Assembly: GCA_018257865.1 (NCBI GenBank)
Contig: JAEUBA010000069.1
Coordinates: 62,001 to 126,000, forward strand
Origin: Stereocaulon alpinum
Lineage: Eukaryota; Ascomycota; Lecanoromycetes; Lecanorales; Stereocaulaceae
DNA: 64,000 nucleotides
Direction: 5' to 3'
Below the pieces are notes generated by a model. The model was not told the origin of the DNA. It searched no databases and worked only from the letters and a program-made list of their open reading frames with translations. This document shows positions 19,985 through 30,619 of this stretch, one piece after another. The position numbers and the translations under genes are program-made. Each line of letters begins with the position of its first letter. The stretch's first letter is position 1.

Positions 19985-21726
19985 GCCGAGACTTGGACAT
20001 TTTACAGAGAGACTTTAGCATGGATGATCTGGGCAGGTAGGAAAGGCAGTGTAGCGCGCCACCGTCATTTTGAAAGCCTTCCAAGACTGACTGCTCGACC
20101 CATCATTCCCAGCGGCGATAAGCGACATGCGATGAAAGGACGCACCTGCGGATTTCGAACAACAACGTGAAACATGCGAGATTTAACATCGTTTCGAACG
20201 AGCTTCCGAAGACCCTCCCGCCAATGTTGAACTTTATCTAAACCGTTGAGCTTTACCTGGTATCATGGCTCAAGTGCGAATGACCAAAACCAACGGAAGG
20301 CGAAATTCTCACTACAGCACGAGACCTATAGTCAGTGTCCAGATGGGTTGACATTGGCACTATCCTTCGTCGTATCGGCGGCACAACACCCTGGCGTAGT
20401 GGAGTGTATCGACAACTGACAAGATGGCCACCTCCCACAGACTGGGAGGTCATGTTGTTTTCTGGTGTTCATTTGGTCAGCCTTGAGGCCAGCTCAGCAT
20501 ATGACCGGGTTTCTGTGGGTGAAGTGGCCTCGCTGTTCGTTTTCGATGCTGTGTGTTGAGTGTCGTAAAAGTTTTACGGACACTCATGTTAGCCAAGTAG
20601 GCTGAATTTGTGCAAAAATACCACCAAGAGAAGTCAAGTGCTCAAATTTTCGCAAGCGAAATCATTTACTTATGGCTCAGACAGTCACAGAAACTCGATT
20701 GACTTTGAGGTGAGGGCTTGTCGCTACTACGTGCTAGACTCGAGAGAGTGCTTGACGCTGCACCCTGGTTTCTCACCAATTCGAAGAAATGAAGGGAGAA
20801 TGGATTCTACTTCACTTTTAGAGATTGGTAGATTAGCTCTGGTGATTATGATTCGGCTAGACTTACTTACTCCCATTTTTTACAGCAGAGAAGTATGCCG
20901 ACAGTATCATCAAGAGGTCAAATGTTGATATGCCCGCAAAGAGGCTTCGGGAAAGCTGTGGGCAATCTCCGAGCACATGAGAAACTCTAGACGTTACTTT
21001 GACAAGTATCTCTGCTTTAGATATCGGAGCTTAATCTTGTTGCAGAAATTTTTCCGCCGGAGCTAGCTCTACCATAGGTCCTACCTAAAAGTAGAGCGTA
21101 AGTTCTACACGAAAGATCAAAGGAAGGTAGCACCCTAACCACTCCAAGGTTTAGCGCCACCCAAACACTTCCGGATTCACATGGGGTTAGTCCGCGCAAG
21201 TAGGCCAAATAGGTGGGGAGACTGGTAAGTGGCCGGAACTTCGGCAGCATTGCTCAAGACCTCATACCCAGCGGCTTTTAGAAAGCTTACAGAAGCATTT
21301 CGGTAATCAGAACTCTCTTCCAATCTATTGCTAAGGCTGAGCAGATTGCGAGGGAGGATGTTGGACCCCGGTACTCGTCGGGGTGCTCCATCTCCTAAGC
21401 ACAACATATGATATCACTCTAAAGGAGAAGTACACATTCAGCTTTGCGGCCTAATGTTCAAGATTCTTTCTAGACCAGGAGCATATCGCGAGTTGAGGCA
21501 GTTCTAATATCATTTGCTACAACGAACGGATGCCGGTCTCTCTTTGACGCGTCTCTATCCCCTCGTGACTAAGTCACGCAGTGTTTATCACGTCGGGTAC
21601 TCCCACGGAGCAATCCTCGCCAAGGTACCGACTGCGTGGAGAAACCGACAGAAGTTCATGATGATTTTCAATGATCGAATCAACGGCATTATAAGCGTAA
21701 CAATGATGGAATGACCTGAAGCCAGC
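19985..21726. other. Gene-poor stretch before the pseudogenes
   Basis: 1.7 kb with only short overlapping open frames on both strands. A minus-strand fragment at 21177-21407 (with SFLKAAGYEVLSNAAE) looks vaguely protein-like but I cannot assign it. No intact gene, terminal repeat or RNA found. Confidence 0.4.
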
Positions 21727-21918
21727 TTGAGTCCGGTGTTGCGACGGAGTGAACAGACCGAGAAGTGTCACCTTCTGGACAAACTTCCCATAGACATCGT
21801 ACTTCTGATCGCCGACCGACTCGACACAATTTCCAAGATTTGTTTGCGCAGTACTAGCACGCGATCCCACATTGAAATCCTGCTGGACTACTCTCTCATC
21901 AACAGCTATATAGAATAG
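21727..21918 (+). pseudogene. F-box gene fragment
   Basis: An open stretch reading LLDKLPIDIVLLIADRLDT followed by ISKICLRSTST has the look of an F-box core (LP-x-DIVLLIA-x-L-x-T, then a Leu/Cys-Arg-x-Thr pattern). The frame starts only at a TTG and stops 50 residues later, so neither a normal start nor the usual C-terminal region is present. It lies just upstream of an oxidoreductase relic in the same decaying stretch. Most likely a remnant; a short functional protein is less likely. Confidence 0.4.
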
Positions 21919-22047
21919 CGTGCTTTCATTGACTTCCAATAAGACCGGAAAGGAACCACTGACTGGATCACTTGTGCGCTGCGCAAGAAAAGACGCCGTA
22001 AAAGATACTTTGGTGCTGGCTGTGGAAAGTGGTGCTAAGGTGATACT

Positions 22048-22746
22048 GTGATTGGATCCGTGACTGACATCGACTACGCTGATGCAAGAAAGGCGGCCAC
22101 ATTCGTTCACTACCTTGAAATTGAAACTTTGAAGACAGTTGTTGCTACCGATGTTTTAATCTCTGCGGGACCATGGACGTCTAGAATCTTTGCTCGGGCA
22201 ACAATTAGGGGCTCCCAGAGGCCACAGTGTTGTGGTTCGGCCGCTAACAGGCCTCTCCCCCTTGATTCTTGATGCAAACACGAGACCGGTTCCTCATGCT
22301 TTTCTCACGGAGGACTTATTGCTCGACATCTTCCCCCAGCCGGACGACAGGGTCAATCACTTTGACACGTTATACCCCTATGGGCCCGATGACTATGATC
22401 TTACTTTACTAGATATTAATGGATCCATGGCCGTCGATGCGAAAAGCTGCAACGATATACGAGAGACTTTGTGGAGCGTCTCACAAGTGATACAAGACGG
22501 CGAGTTGATCTTATAGCAAGTGTGCTACAAGGCGCAAAATTCAGCCCCACGAAGAAGGGGAGGAAGTAGGACCTGTTGTTAGACCAACGGGGATCAAAGC
22601 TCTGTGGCTTGCCACTGGCCACGACGAATGGGGCATGGAAAATGCACCGGGGGAAGGCTTGGTCGTGAGTGAATTGATATTCGAAGGCGCTGCTCGTAGT
22701 GCGGACTGCGAGTCATTGGACCCAAAACATATACTACTGGTCTAGT
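22048..22746 (+). pseudogene. FAD-dependent oxidoreductase (DAO/TDA3-like) relic in three frames
   Basis: Three consecutive pieces of one protein are readable in three different plus frames. About 22048-22200 reads VVATDVLISAGPWTSRIF, the DAO-family AGPWT segment. About 22205-22515 reads RGHSVVVRP, then LTEDLLLDIFPQPDDR and a Tyr/Asp-rich strand. About 22566-22740 reads PTGIKALWLATGHDEWGMEN, then PGEGLVVSELIFEGAARSAD, the C-terminal FAD-binding loop (GH-x-x-WG-x-x-x-x-PG-x-G). No N-terminal Rossmann GxGxxG is visible. At least two frameshifts plus loss of the N-terminus make this a pseudogene of the DAO fold, nearest in motif style to fungal TDA3-like oxidoreductases. Confidence 0.7.
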
Positions 22747-23198
22747 AGACTAAACCTGCGACCACATGTAAAAAGAAGTGTACCACAGCCGAAACTTTGT
22801 ACACCACCAACTTCTTGCCGGAATGTAACGTGAGCAATGAGTCTTATTGATCATTGGTAGACGTGGGAGTCCTAGGTTGGCAGCTTGAAGTGGAAATTGA
22901 GATGATAGGTCTATCTGCATCCTTTTGAGATGGAGTAACGGCTAGCGGCATGTGTCTAGATAAAGGCGGAAGTCTGAGGTGGGGACAAGACTAGGCGATG
23001 CCCCTCACGAAGCTGACAAGTCGACGGTTTTGGACACGGAGGCCCATTCTCGACTCGAAATTGTTGAAGTTTTGTCGAAGAATTTGGCTAGGCAGCGACC
23101 GTTTGTACGAAATCTGCACATTCTCCATATGTTCGAATCGAATCGTTCCCAGCGACGCCCTCCGTCCTCGGAACAACCGGGTCCGGTCTCTGAATGAT

Positions 23199-25044
23199 AT
23201 GGCAGACCATAATAGCATCATTGGGGCTATCGCAGCTATTCACGACATCAGCAAAGCCGTTGTGAGTCTCATTGAATCAGCCAAAGATGCCTCTAGCGAC
23301 CGACAAAAGTTGCTGGTAGAGAACAGATCTACGACCACCATATGTCAGATTCCGAAGGACTGGGCAGAGGTGGATACCAAATCGTGGACGACGACCCTCA
23401 CGATGCTCAATGGCCCCAACGGCCCAATTCAGCAAATTCAGAGCAACCTTGAATACCTCCTGAAAAAGTTGGCCCCAAGCTGCAATCCAGCATCGCAGTT
23501 GTTGCAGTGGACGCTGAGTCGGCAAGAGGTACAAGAATTCCTCGGGACTATTGTCCGCTAAAAGGGGCTTTTAATCCTGGCACTAGTTAACGATAATGTG
23601 AAGTTGTCCCATGGTATCCGAGACATTATTGATGGTGTTGTTGAGGGGTTCGAGACCGTCCTTCACTAGCAGAAACTGCAATCGCAAACATCAAGCCAAA
23701 ATAGAAGTCCAGATTGGTTTTATATTGATGAATGGCAAAGTGGAGAGTGTCTAGCAACAGCAGCACCACGAGCATAATTCACGTATCCTCTCGCAGCTTG
23801 CACCCATCGATTTTGAAGCTGCTCACGGAGAAGTATCATCCCATCGTACCTATGGTATTGGAAAATGGCTACTCGAAAGCCCCGAGTATACATTGTGGAG
23901 TGATGGAGACCCTGCTCTACTGGCTTGTCAGGGCATACCGGGCGCGGGAAAGACGACCTTGGCAGGCTTGGTCATTGACTCGCTGCGCGGAACACTAGAA
24001 AACCCTTGTGAAAGCAAGCAGTAGACAAACATCACCGGTGTGGCTGTTATCCATTGCAGCTACAGGGAGCCTCAGCCAGTTGCAAACATGATCGGTAGCG
24101 TACTCCAGCAGCTGCTAGAACCATTAGACCTAGTCCCAGACTCCGCTCGCACACATTTCAGACTTCAGAACATCTCAACAACAATGTCTGGTATCCTAAG
24201 ACACTACCAGAAGGTCTACATCATAGTCGACGCTCTGGACGAATATAGGGATAGGGTCTTAGACAATGTATCCCGTAAAAGTAGAGAGTATCCAAGAATC
24301 ACACTTCTGGTATACGCCATAACCTGTCGCTCGGTGTATGACGATCTGGACTTGTCTCGGTGCATATTATCATTTATCGACCGAGGGGTCGATGCGAATG
24401 ATATTTGTCCCGGTGAAGAGTTTGCAAGGGATTTTTGGGGTCGGAACAAGCCTCTAAGCGGCAAAACTACACCGCTTCATATCGCTGCTTCTTACGCACA
24501 ATTGGACATGATCCACTATCTTGTAATGAAGGGAGCAGACATCAATTTTCGCATCCGAGAATATTATACAGCACTGACAAGTGCATTGACATGCGAAAAC
24601 CACCGCGTGAGAGTTAGCCGCAGAGAGAGAAAACTGCATTCGCTGTTCACACGGTTGACGCTACAGGTATTAGTAGAGCTCGGAGCCGACATCGATCTAT
24701 GTTCGCCGGACGACAAACAGCGAATCGAGCAGCTCTTGACTATGTCAGACGAAGAGTGCGATGCGATGCATGCCTTGCAGAACGCGGCCTTCTGTCCTTT
24801 CCCGTACTCATGCACGATGGGTAGCGAAGAAGACAGAAACAGACTTAACCTTCGAGTTCTGAAGACCAAACTGGAGAACCTTATCAGCAATGGAGCAGAC
24901 CGCAGACTTTGTTGTATCAATGACCAAGCGGGGATAGATCATCTCCTCGGTAAGACCGAGGAGCAACTCGCGGAGGATGAGGATAGACACGAGAAACAAT
25001 GGAGGGGCCATCTCGAGCGGGTGCGACCTACGCTGTGTGGGTAA
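23199..25044 (+). pseudogene. Decayed NACHT-ankyrin NLR-like (STAND) gene
   Basis: Starts at an ATG with MADHNSIIGAIAAIHDISK and an N-terminal helical domain typical of fungal STAND proteins. It is broken by TAA at 23559, TAG at 23667 and a +1 frameshift before 23755. From 23755 one frame gives YGIGKWLLESPEYTLWSDGD, the P-loop GIPGAGKTTLAGL (about 23932), an in-frame TAG at 24022, then IHCSYREPQPVANMIGS and the Walker B VYIIVDALDEYRD. The rest of the NACHT domain is missing; the chain passes straight into one ankyrin-like repeat (TPLHIAASYAQLDMIHYLV) and degenerate ankyrin-type text to 25044. Related intact proteins act in fungal self/non-self recognition. Several lesions argue for a pseudogene, not sequencing error. 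Unspliced introns are an alternative for at most one of them. Confidence 0.78.
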
Positions 25045-25253
25045 CAACCGGGAGTCTGAGCGAATATTGGCTTCGGTCCCACTTGATTAAAACACAAACA
25101 AGCCTCCCTACCTCTGTGCACCTATTGCCAATCGTTCAAAGCCTTGCGCAACGTCGACATAGTCTTAAAGTGGGATCTCGACACGTTTGATCTGTTCAAG
25201 CGCTGATTTCAGACGACCTATGACTCAATACACCATTCGGGAAACCTGCTACC

Positions 25254-26094
25254 CTATGCTTCCACCTCATCCCTCCATCTAACCTCAAACCCAAACACCG
25301 TCCGTCTCAACATCTCATTCCCCCTATCATCTTCAAACATAATCTTCTCCATAACCTCCTCAACCACTTTCTGCACCTCCAATCCCCTCTCCCTACAAAG
25401 ACTAAAGAATGCCATGTCCTTCTCCATTAGCCACGGTCTATAAGGTGTGAAGAACACTAACGCCCTCGCTTCAGGAGTGCGAGCCAGCGTATCTAAAACC
25501 GTAGTGACCAGGGCACCATGGCAGGAGTGATTGAAGAGGAGATCGGCTAGGAGGAGGACATCGAAGCACTGTGATGGCGCAGAGAGGTGGGCCAGCAGCG
25601 ACTTGGCGGGAGAGCCCCAGAGATAGCCTTCTGCTGTAATATTCGTAGCTGGTTGCTCCAAGAGAGCGCATGTATATATATTATGCTCCAGATTCTCGAT
25701 CAACTCCGCATCCGGGTAGTCCGTCACCACGACCTTCCGGGCACCGAGTATAGCAGCCACAAGGCCAGGTAGTCCTGCGCCAGCGCCGAGTTCTAAAATA
25801 TTCTTCCCATAAAGTAAGGGTGCTGCATGGTTTTGGAGGTACGTGGAGAGAACTTGCGCGCCGTTCCAGAGGTAGTGACCCTAGTAGGGGTAGAAGTTTT
25901 AGTGGGTGGTACGTAGGACAGAGGGAGACATATGCAGGTACCCACAAGGGATTGTGCCCGACTAGGCGGAGACGCAGTGTTTGGCCGGTTAGCAGAGTGT
26001 ACTCTGTATGTTTTGCAGGCTTCTCGGGTTCGAAATATCCATTGGGTTCTTGGAACATGCCATTGCTAATGTCTTCCTCGTCATCGGAGGTCAT
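25254..26094 (-). CDS. efm7: Protein N-terminal and lysine methyltransferase EFM7 (NNT1 family), acts on eEF1A
   Basis: SAM-dependent class I methyltransferase that in yeast modifies the N-terminal Gly and adjacent Lys of elongation factor 1A. Exons 26094-25942 and 25880-25254 are joined over a 61-nt intron (GTACCT donor, CTACTAG acceptor), restoring GHNPLW-GHYLWNGAQ. The 259-aa product opens with an acidic MTSDDEEDISNGMF and EPEKPAKHTEYTLL. Then comes the SAM motif ILELGAGAGLPG (residues 78-89), the acidic post-I loop VVVTDYPDAELIENL, and the family motif FDVLLLADLLFNHSCHGAL. The distinctive C-terminus TVFGFEVRW is present. Divergent from the glutathione peroxidase gene with a 432-bp shared promoter. 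Confidence 0.93.
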
Positions 26095-26526
26095 TGTAGA
26101 CAGAGAACGAAAGAAAGGCGACTGTACGACGCAGCTGAGGTGGTGCGACCTATCGCAGCCTTGATAAGAAGCTAACCGAGGTTTCCTAAAGATCTTGACA
26201 GCGTACGTACGCCATCGCCCAGGGACCCCAAAAGGGTCCCGTTAGGGCCTGTTAGCGTCGATAAGGAATCTTTTTGGCGTCGATAGCAGTAGGATGGGGC
26301 GCCACCATTCCCCGAGCGCCGAGGCATGGCGTGACGGATGTATGCCCTAACACAGCTACTACAAAGGGATCCCAAAGACATATAATCCCGTCTCGGCAAC
26401 TCTTTGATGCAAACCAACTTACTCCTCCAGAGGACCGCAAGAACCTATACACGAACAAGCCTTGCCAGCGTACGCAAATCCATCCCTCACCACCACTTCT
26501 CCACAGTCCACCACAGACTCAACACC
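26095..26526. promoter_or_regulatory. Bidirectional promoter of EFM7 and glutathione peroxidase
   Basis: Head-to-head intergenic region. It contains a perfect 7-bp inverted repeat GGGACCC-CAAAA-GGGTCCC at 26222-26240, and nearby two direct copies of GCGTCGATA about 20 bases apart (near 26256 and 26277). The last 120 bases (26407-26526) are also open in frame with the peroxidase. No consensus Yap1 or TATA element identified with confidence. Confidence 0.5.
26407..26526 (+). other. In-frame 40-codon N-terminal extension of the peroxidase (presequence-like)
   Basis: An ATG at 26407 opens a frame that runs without a stop into the peroxidase ATG at 26527. The 40 extra residues contain six Arg or Lys, several Ser/Thr and no acidic residue (for example LLLQRTARTYTRTSLASVRK), the composition of a mitochondrial presequence. 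Use of this start would give a mitochondrial isoform. Confidence 0.5.
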
Positions 26527-27195
26527 ATGGCCTCAGCCACCAGCTTCTACGACTTCACGCCTAAAGACAGTACGTCTCCATCTCCCTCCCCTCCCTGCGC
26601 CATATCCATGACCCAGCTAACCCCTCTCCCCGTGAACAGAAAAAGGCCAACCCTTCCCCCTCTCCGACCTCAAAAACAAAGTCGTCCTCGTAGTAAACAC
26701 AGCCTCCAAATGCGGTTTCACACCCCAATTCGAAGGCCTCGAAAAACTCTACAAGGAAATCAACGAGAAGCAACCCGACGACTTCGTCATACTAGGCTTC
26801 CCATGTAATCAATTCATGAACCAAGATCCCGTACGCTTCCCTCTCCTAAACCTTACTTCCCAGCTCTTCCTTCATAGACAAGAATACTAACGATCATTCT
26901 ATCTCAGGGCGACAACGAAACAATCCAATCCTTCTGCCTAACAAACTACGGCGTCTCCTTCCCCATCCTCTCCAAAACAGACGTCAACGGCCCAACCGCC
27001 GAACCCCTCTTCGAATGGATGAAAGCTGAAGCCCCAGGCCTGCTAGGCCTGAAACGCATAAAGTGGAATTTTGAGAAATTTTTGATTGGGAGGGACGGGA
27101 AGGTTAAGGGGCGGTGGGCGAGTACGGCGAAGCCGGAGACGCTGGAGGGGAGGATTTTTGAGGAGTTGGGGAGGAAGGGGAAGGGGGAGTTGTAG
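26527..27195 (+). CDS. hyr1: Thiol-dependent glutathione peroxidase-like peroxidase (GPX3/HYR1 type)
   Basis: Reduces H2O2 and lipid hydroperoxides using thioredoxin; in yeast the homologue also senses peroxide and activates Yap1. Exons 26527-26569, 26640-26830 and 26908-27195 give 173 aa. Signatures: NTASKCGFTPQ with the peroxidatic Cys39 (Cys in place of selenocysteine), ILGFPCNQF (Cys70), QSFCLTNYGVSFP with the resolving Cys88, and KWNFEKFLIGRDGK near the end, with the Trp and Asn of the catalytic site. The tail is Gly/Lys-rich. The start used is the ATG nearest the conserved region (ASATSFYDFTPKD); a second ATG 40 codons upstream would add a presequence. Shares its promoter with EFM7. Confidence 0.96.
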
Positions 27196-27823
27196 GTTAT
27201 TTAGTGTATGGTGGGGGGAGTGGGTGGGTTGGATTTTGCGGCTGCTGAAGGGTGGTGGTGACTTTTGGGGGCGTCGAGCGGAGGCGGATCCTACTTGTTT
27301 ACGACTCACGTTTATGAAGATGGATGTACCTTGTGCTGTGGAATATTGAACGACTACCACTAGTTATATGTTTTTGCTGCTTTGAAAAAGACCTTGCCAG
27401 GACTACCTAACGAAGTATCTGCCCATCGACTTGACCAAAGCTATCACCAAACTGCGATATGACAGTATGCAGCCTAACAAAGCACGATATGCGAAGCCTT
27501 CTCTACTATCGCCATTGACCTAACGATCCAACGTTGCGGCTTTCTACAGCTCTCGGGCAAGCTATTCTCATACTTTGCACGTTTTCTGCTCCGGCAAAGC
27601 CATGTCCTCGTCGATCCCTGCTTCCATTGAGCGCAGACTTCTGATATTTCAATGTTATATAGGTAATACCTTCGCGACTTGTCGCTCATCTAAACCAAGC
27701 TATCTGGCCACATCATATAAATTCAGGTGATTTGTAAGGGAGTGTCGAATAGTTGCAGTAGAGTCCAGGTATCTCTATTAGTTGCGCTGTCTATACCAAG
27801 ACTCCATTCTCTCAGACAGAACG
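27196..27823. other. Intergenic between convergent genes
   Basis: 3' flanks of the peroxidase gene (plus) and the DUF7730-like gene (minus). The first 80 bases are strongly G-rich on the plus strand. No gene or repeat seen. Confidence 0.45.
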
Positions 27824-28951
27824 TCACTCTGTTGGCTTAAGCCACTGGCCGCTAGCAGTCTTAACGCATAGGTGTGATCCCAACCATGGCCTATAGAACG
27901 TCACTTCCTCATCTTGTGTACAACAGATTTCCGTTCCGGCCGGTTTGTATGGCTCATGTATCCCATCAATCAGACGGAATGGCGCACCGTCCATCATCTC
28001 ATATCTCTTTGTCCAGAGCGGCACCCTCCACAGCGTCACTTCAAAGTCCCTCACCATCGTCACCTTCCTGAGCGGCTCCAATAGATGTCTTTCCCATATT
28101 TCAAAGGACCTCTCTATCCGCTCCGCAAGCGGTCTCACGTCGACTCCGATCCGCAAAATCTGCAAACCCTGCATCAGCGCCATAACATCGCACACCTTAT
28201 CCCACGCCTCAAAATCGAGCCGAAAGCTGGGGTTTTTATACGGTACTAGCCACCTGAGATGTAAGGTCCGAATTGCGTTAAGCCGTTGAGGGAGGATTGA
28301 CAGTGATAGGTGGATTAGCGCATCGTTGGTCGGGAACGAGAAGGTGGGGCTTGAGTAGAGTAGATGGATTGATTCGGAATATATTTTTCGGCAGACGAGG
28401 AGGAGGGGAATGATGCCGCCATCCGTTCGAGGGGCTGTGTGTCTGGATATCAAGTCGCCTGTTGGGCAGCCCCAGTTGTTCCAGCCGTAGACCTTGAGGC
28501 TGGTCAGGTGAGTGGTGCAATTTGAGATGCAGCGGAGGTGGCTTAGTTGTCGGTTTTTGCGGACGATGTGTATGATAGGAACATCGCCTGCAAACAGCTC
28601 AATGTATATGAGACGTCTGATCTCAGCGGGAAATCTCGTAAAGAGCGGCGATTGCGCCTGATCGAATGTCCGCTGTGCTCCATGAGTCTTCCGCTGAAAC
28701 TTCAGCCCAGCTCTACGCATACTAGCCAGTGCATTACCACTGGGTATAACCTCCTCATGATCGGGCAATGGAGCAGTAAGTGCTCTTTCCCTCACCCCAT
28801 TCGGCGGCCTTGGTGTATTCTTCCTGAAAGGGCGACGCCAATAGCCCTGACAGACATTGCAAATACAGACTGTGCCCAGCCTGCAGACTAGGAAGGGCCA
28901 GAGTGCGATATAACTAAGTGCACTGTCGCGGATCTCCCGTGTCTTGTCCAT
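27824..28951 (-). CDS. DUF7730-like fungal protein of unknown function
   Basis: 375 aa from the ATG at 28951 (upstream the frame reaches only a TTG). After an N-terminal hydrophobic segment (ALSYIALWPFLVCRLGTVCI) that may anchor the protein, the central part carries the pattern of the DUF7730 family. It shows SPLFTRFPAEIRRLIYIELF (an F-box-like start), then LLLVCRKIYSESIHLLYSSP, TFSFPTNDALIHLSLSILP and a Leu-rich strand RTLHLRWLVPY. Proteins of this group are abundant and variable in number in Pezizomycotina and have no known activity. The similarity to F-box starts is structural only. No introns and no lesions seen. Confidence 0.75.
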   Translation of the reverse strand: MDKTREIRDSALSYIALWPFLVCRLGTVCICNVCQGYWRRPFRKNTPRPPNGVRERALTAPLPDHEEVIPSGNALASMRRAGLKFQRKTHGAQRTFDQAQSPLFTRFPAEIRRLIYIELFAGDVPIIHIVRKNRQLSHLRCISNCTTHLTSLKVYGWNNWGCPTGDLISRHTAPRTDGGIIPLLLVCRKIYSESIHLLYSSPTFSFPTNDALIHLSLSILPQRLNAIRTLHLRWLVPYKNPSFRLDFEAWDKVCDVMALMQGLQILRIGVDVRPLAERIERSFEIWERHLLEPLRKVTMVRDFEVTLWRVPLWTKRYEMMDGAPFRLIDGIHEPYKPAGTEICCTQDEEVTFYRPWLGSHLCVKTASGQWLKPTE

Positions 28952-30619
28952 CTCCTCATCAACTTGAGTACAGAGATCCGAGGAAGGAAGGGAGTATGAA
29001 TGAGTCGAAGCACGTAAAATCGGATTGTGTTTTAAGGACGGAAAATACAAAGACAAACGACTCTGCAACCTCGTATTTATTGCTATCGTAGGGTTTCGCC
29101 GAATGCCGAAGACGGTGAAATTGAGCTTCGCCCTGTAAGCAGGCCGACCCGCAGGCGGCTGGTAGGGAAGGTTTTGCAGGCAGCAATGTGAAGTGCAAGA
29201 CTACAGCCTTACAGACAAGACCCTACCAGTGTAGAGGCGATGGTAGGGCATCGACTTCGTCATTTTGTTAGGTAATGGAGATGCCCACCATGATAGTCTC
29301 ACGAGTGCCTCTTGAATTAGGGGTATCGTGCAATACTTTCGTGTAAATCTTATCTATACGGTAACAATCAAACGGACCTGAGGTAAAATTAGCCTGCCAT
29401 AGCTAGGTTTTGTTTCATCTATTTCTGTGATTGCTTGCGGCAGCTGTTTGTAATGTAGTCTTAGATCAGTCTTGGCAGTTCTGTCAACGAATGTCGTTGC
29501 GTAAAGCTCAGTGTAAGAGACAGGATAATAAATAACGTTCTACACCTGGCTTCGACTCCCTGACACAGTGCCGCGATCGGTTTCATAACGTTGTCGGTAT
29601 CTGGATCGATTTGTGATTGGGCAGGTGTGGACCGCGTTCGAGATCCACGCCTGGTAAAGATAAAGTGAGACTAAGCAAGCACGGTCTGTGTGGTGAATAA
29701 GGTAATAAAGAACGAGTGCAGGCGGCCAAGAAACATATATAGATGCCAGAGTATGCCATATGAGTGGAAAGACAGTATCGAATTTGGTCCAGCTTCGCTG
29801 GAATACCACGTAATCTAAAGCATATGTTGAACGCGAGCCTTCCGAGAGCGTCAGATTGCGACAGCCGAAACCACGGAGAGGTCATCGCGATGTCACAATG
29901 ATACCTGAATCATTGTAACAATTGTTTTACCAAACTGCTAGCGTAGTAATTCCAACTCTGTCGCTCCAGTGGAGAGCTGATTAGTGAGAAACCCCTGAAG
30001 AGATCAACCAGCATTATTACAGGTAGAAGGTACCTCACATTTCTTGCCTTGCTAGTCACGGGCCATTCTTATTCATTGATCTGCTTGAGTACAACGCAAA
30101 TTCACGACTGGAGCAGATGTCGAAACAGCCGAACCAGACGAGAAAGAGACGTGGCGACGGATCTAGCATACTCTTCCTTTACATTGGTGGAAGATAGTAA
30201 TACGGTTGTACCAAGTGTTGATAGAAATGACGGATCACATCGCTAGTGGACAGACACTAGAGCTGCATTAAATTACTCTTTATGCAAGATGCATAATGTT
30301 ACACCCCAACAGGACAAGGGAAACCTACTTTGATGCAGCCAAAGCATTCCACCTACCATATTAGATGTACTTCCGGCTATGCAAGCTCTTTGTCAGGAAT
30401 CCCCAGTGTCCAGATGGTACGTGTTGGTGCTTACGCTCATTGTAGATGCACTATGACGTCCCGGTTTCCTCAGGCTCAAGCTCTCGGGCACCTGACGGGC
30501 CCCAGGCAGCCTCGACGTGAATTCGGAAACTTTTCCTTCACTGCTTGAATCATTGCACCAGAGCTGCACCGACAAAATGAGACAGAAGTGAATCGCGGAG
30601 CCGTCCAGCTGTGAACACA
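28952..30619. other. Intergenic, no gene recognised
   Basis: 1.7 kb between divergent genes (DUF7730-like and GGPP synthase). Short frames only (for example 29540-29885 minus, in overlapping frames). No tRNA, repeat or promoter motif found with confidence. Confidence 0.45.

Noticed and set aside
21177..21407. Minus-strand fragment with SFLKAAGYEVLSNAAE
   Set aside because: Looks protein-like and could be a phosphatase-type relic, but I cannot match it to a family with any confidence.
21574..22110. 178-codon minus-strand ORF
   Set aside because: Antisense to the F-box fragment and FAD-oxidoreductase relic; no recognisable protein.
20000..25200. Possible repeat-induced point mutation (RIP) of the pseudogene stretch
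   Set aside because: The lesions are mostly frameshifts and isolated stops and base composition is not visibly AT-shifted; a computed RIP index would be needed.
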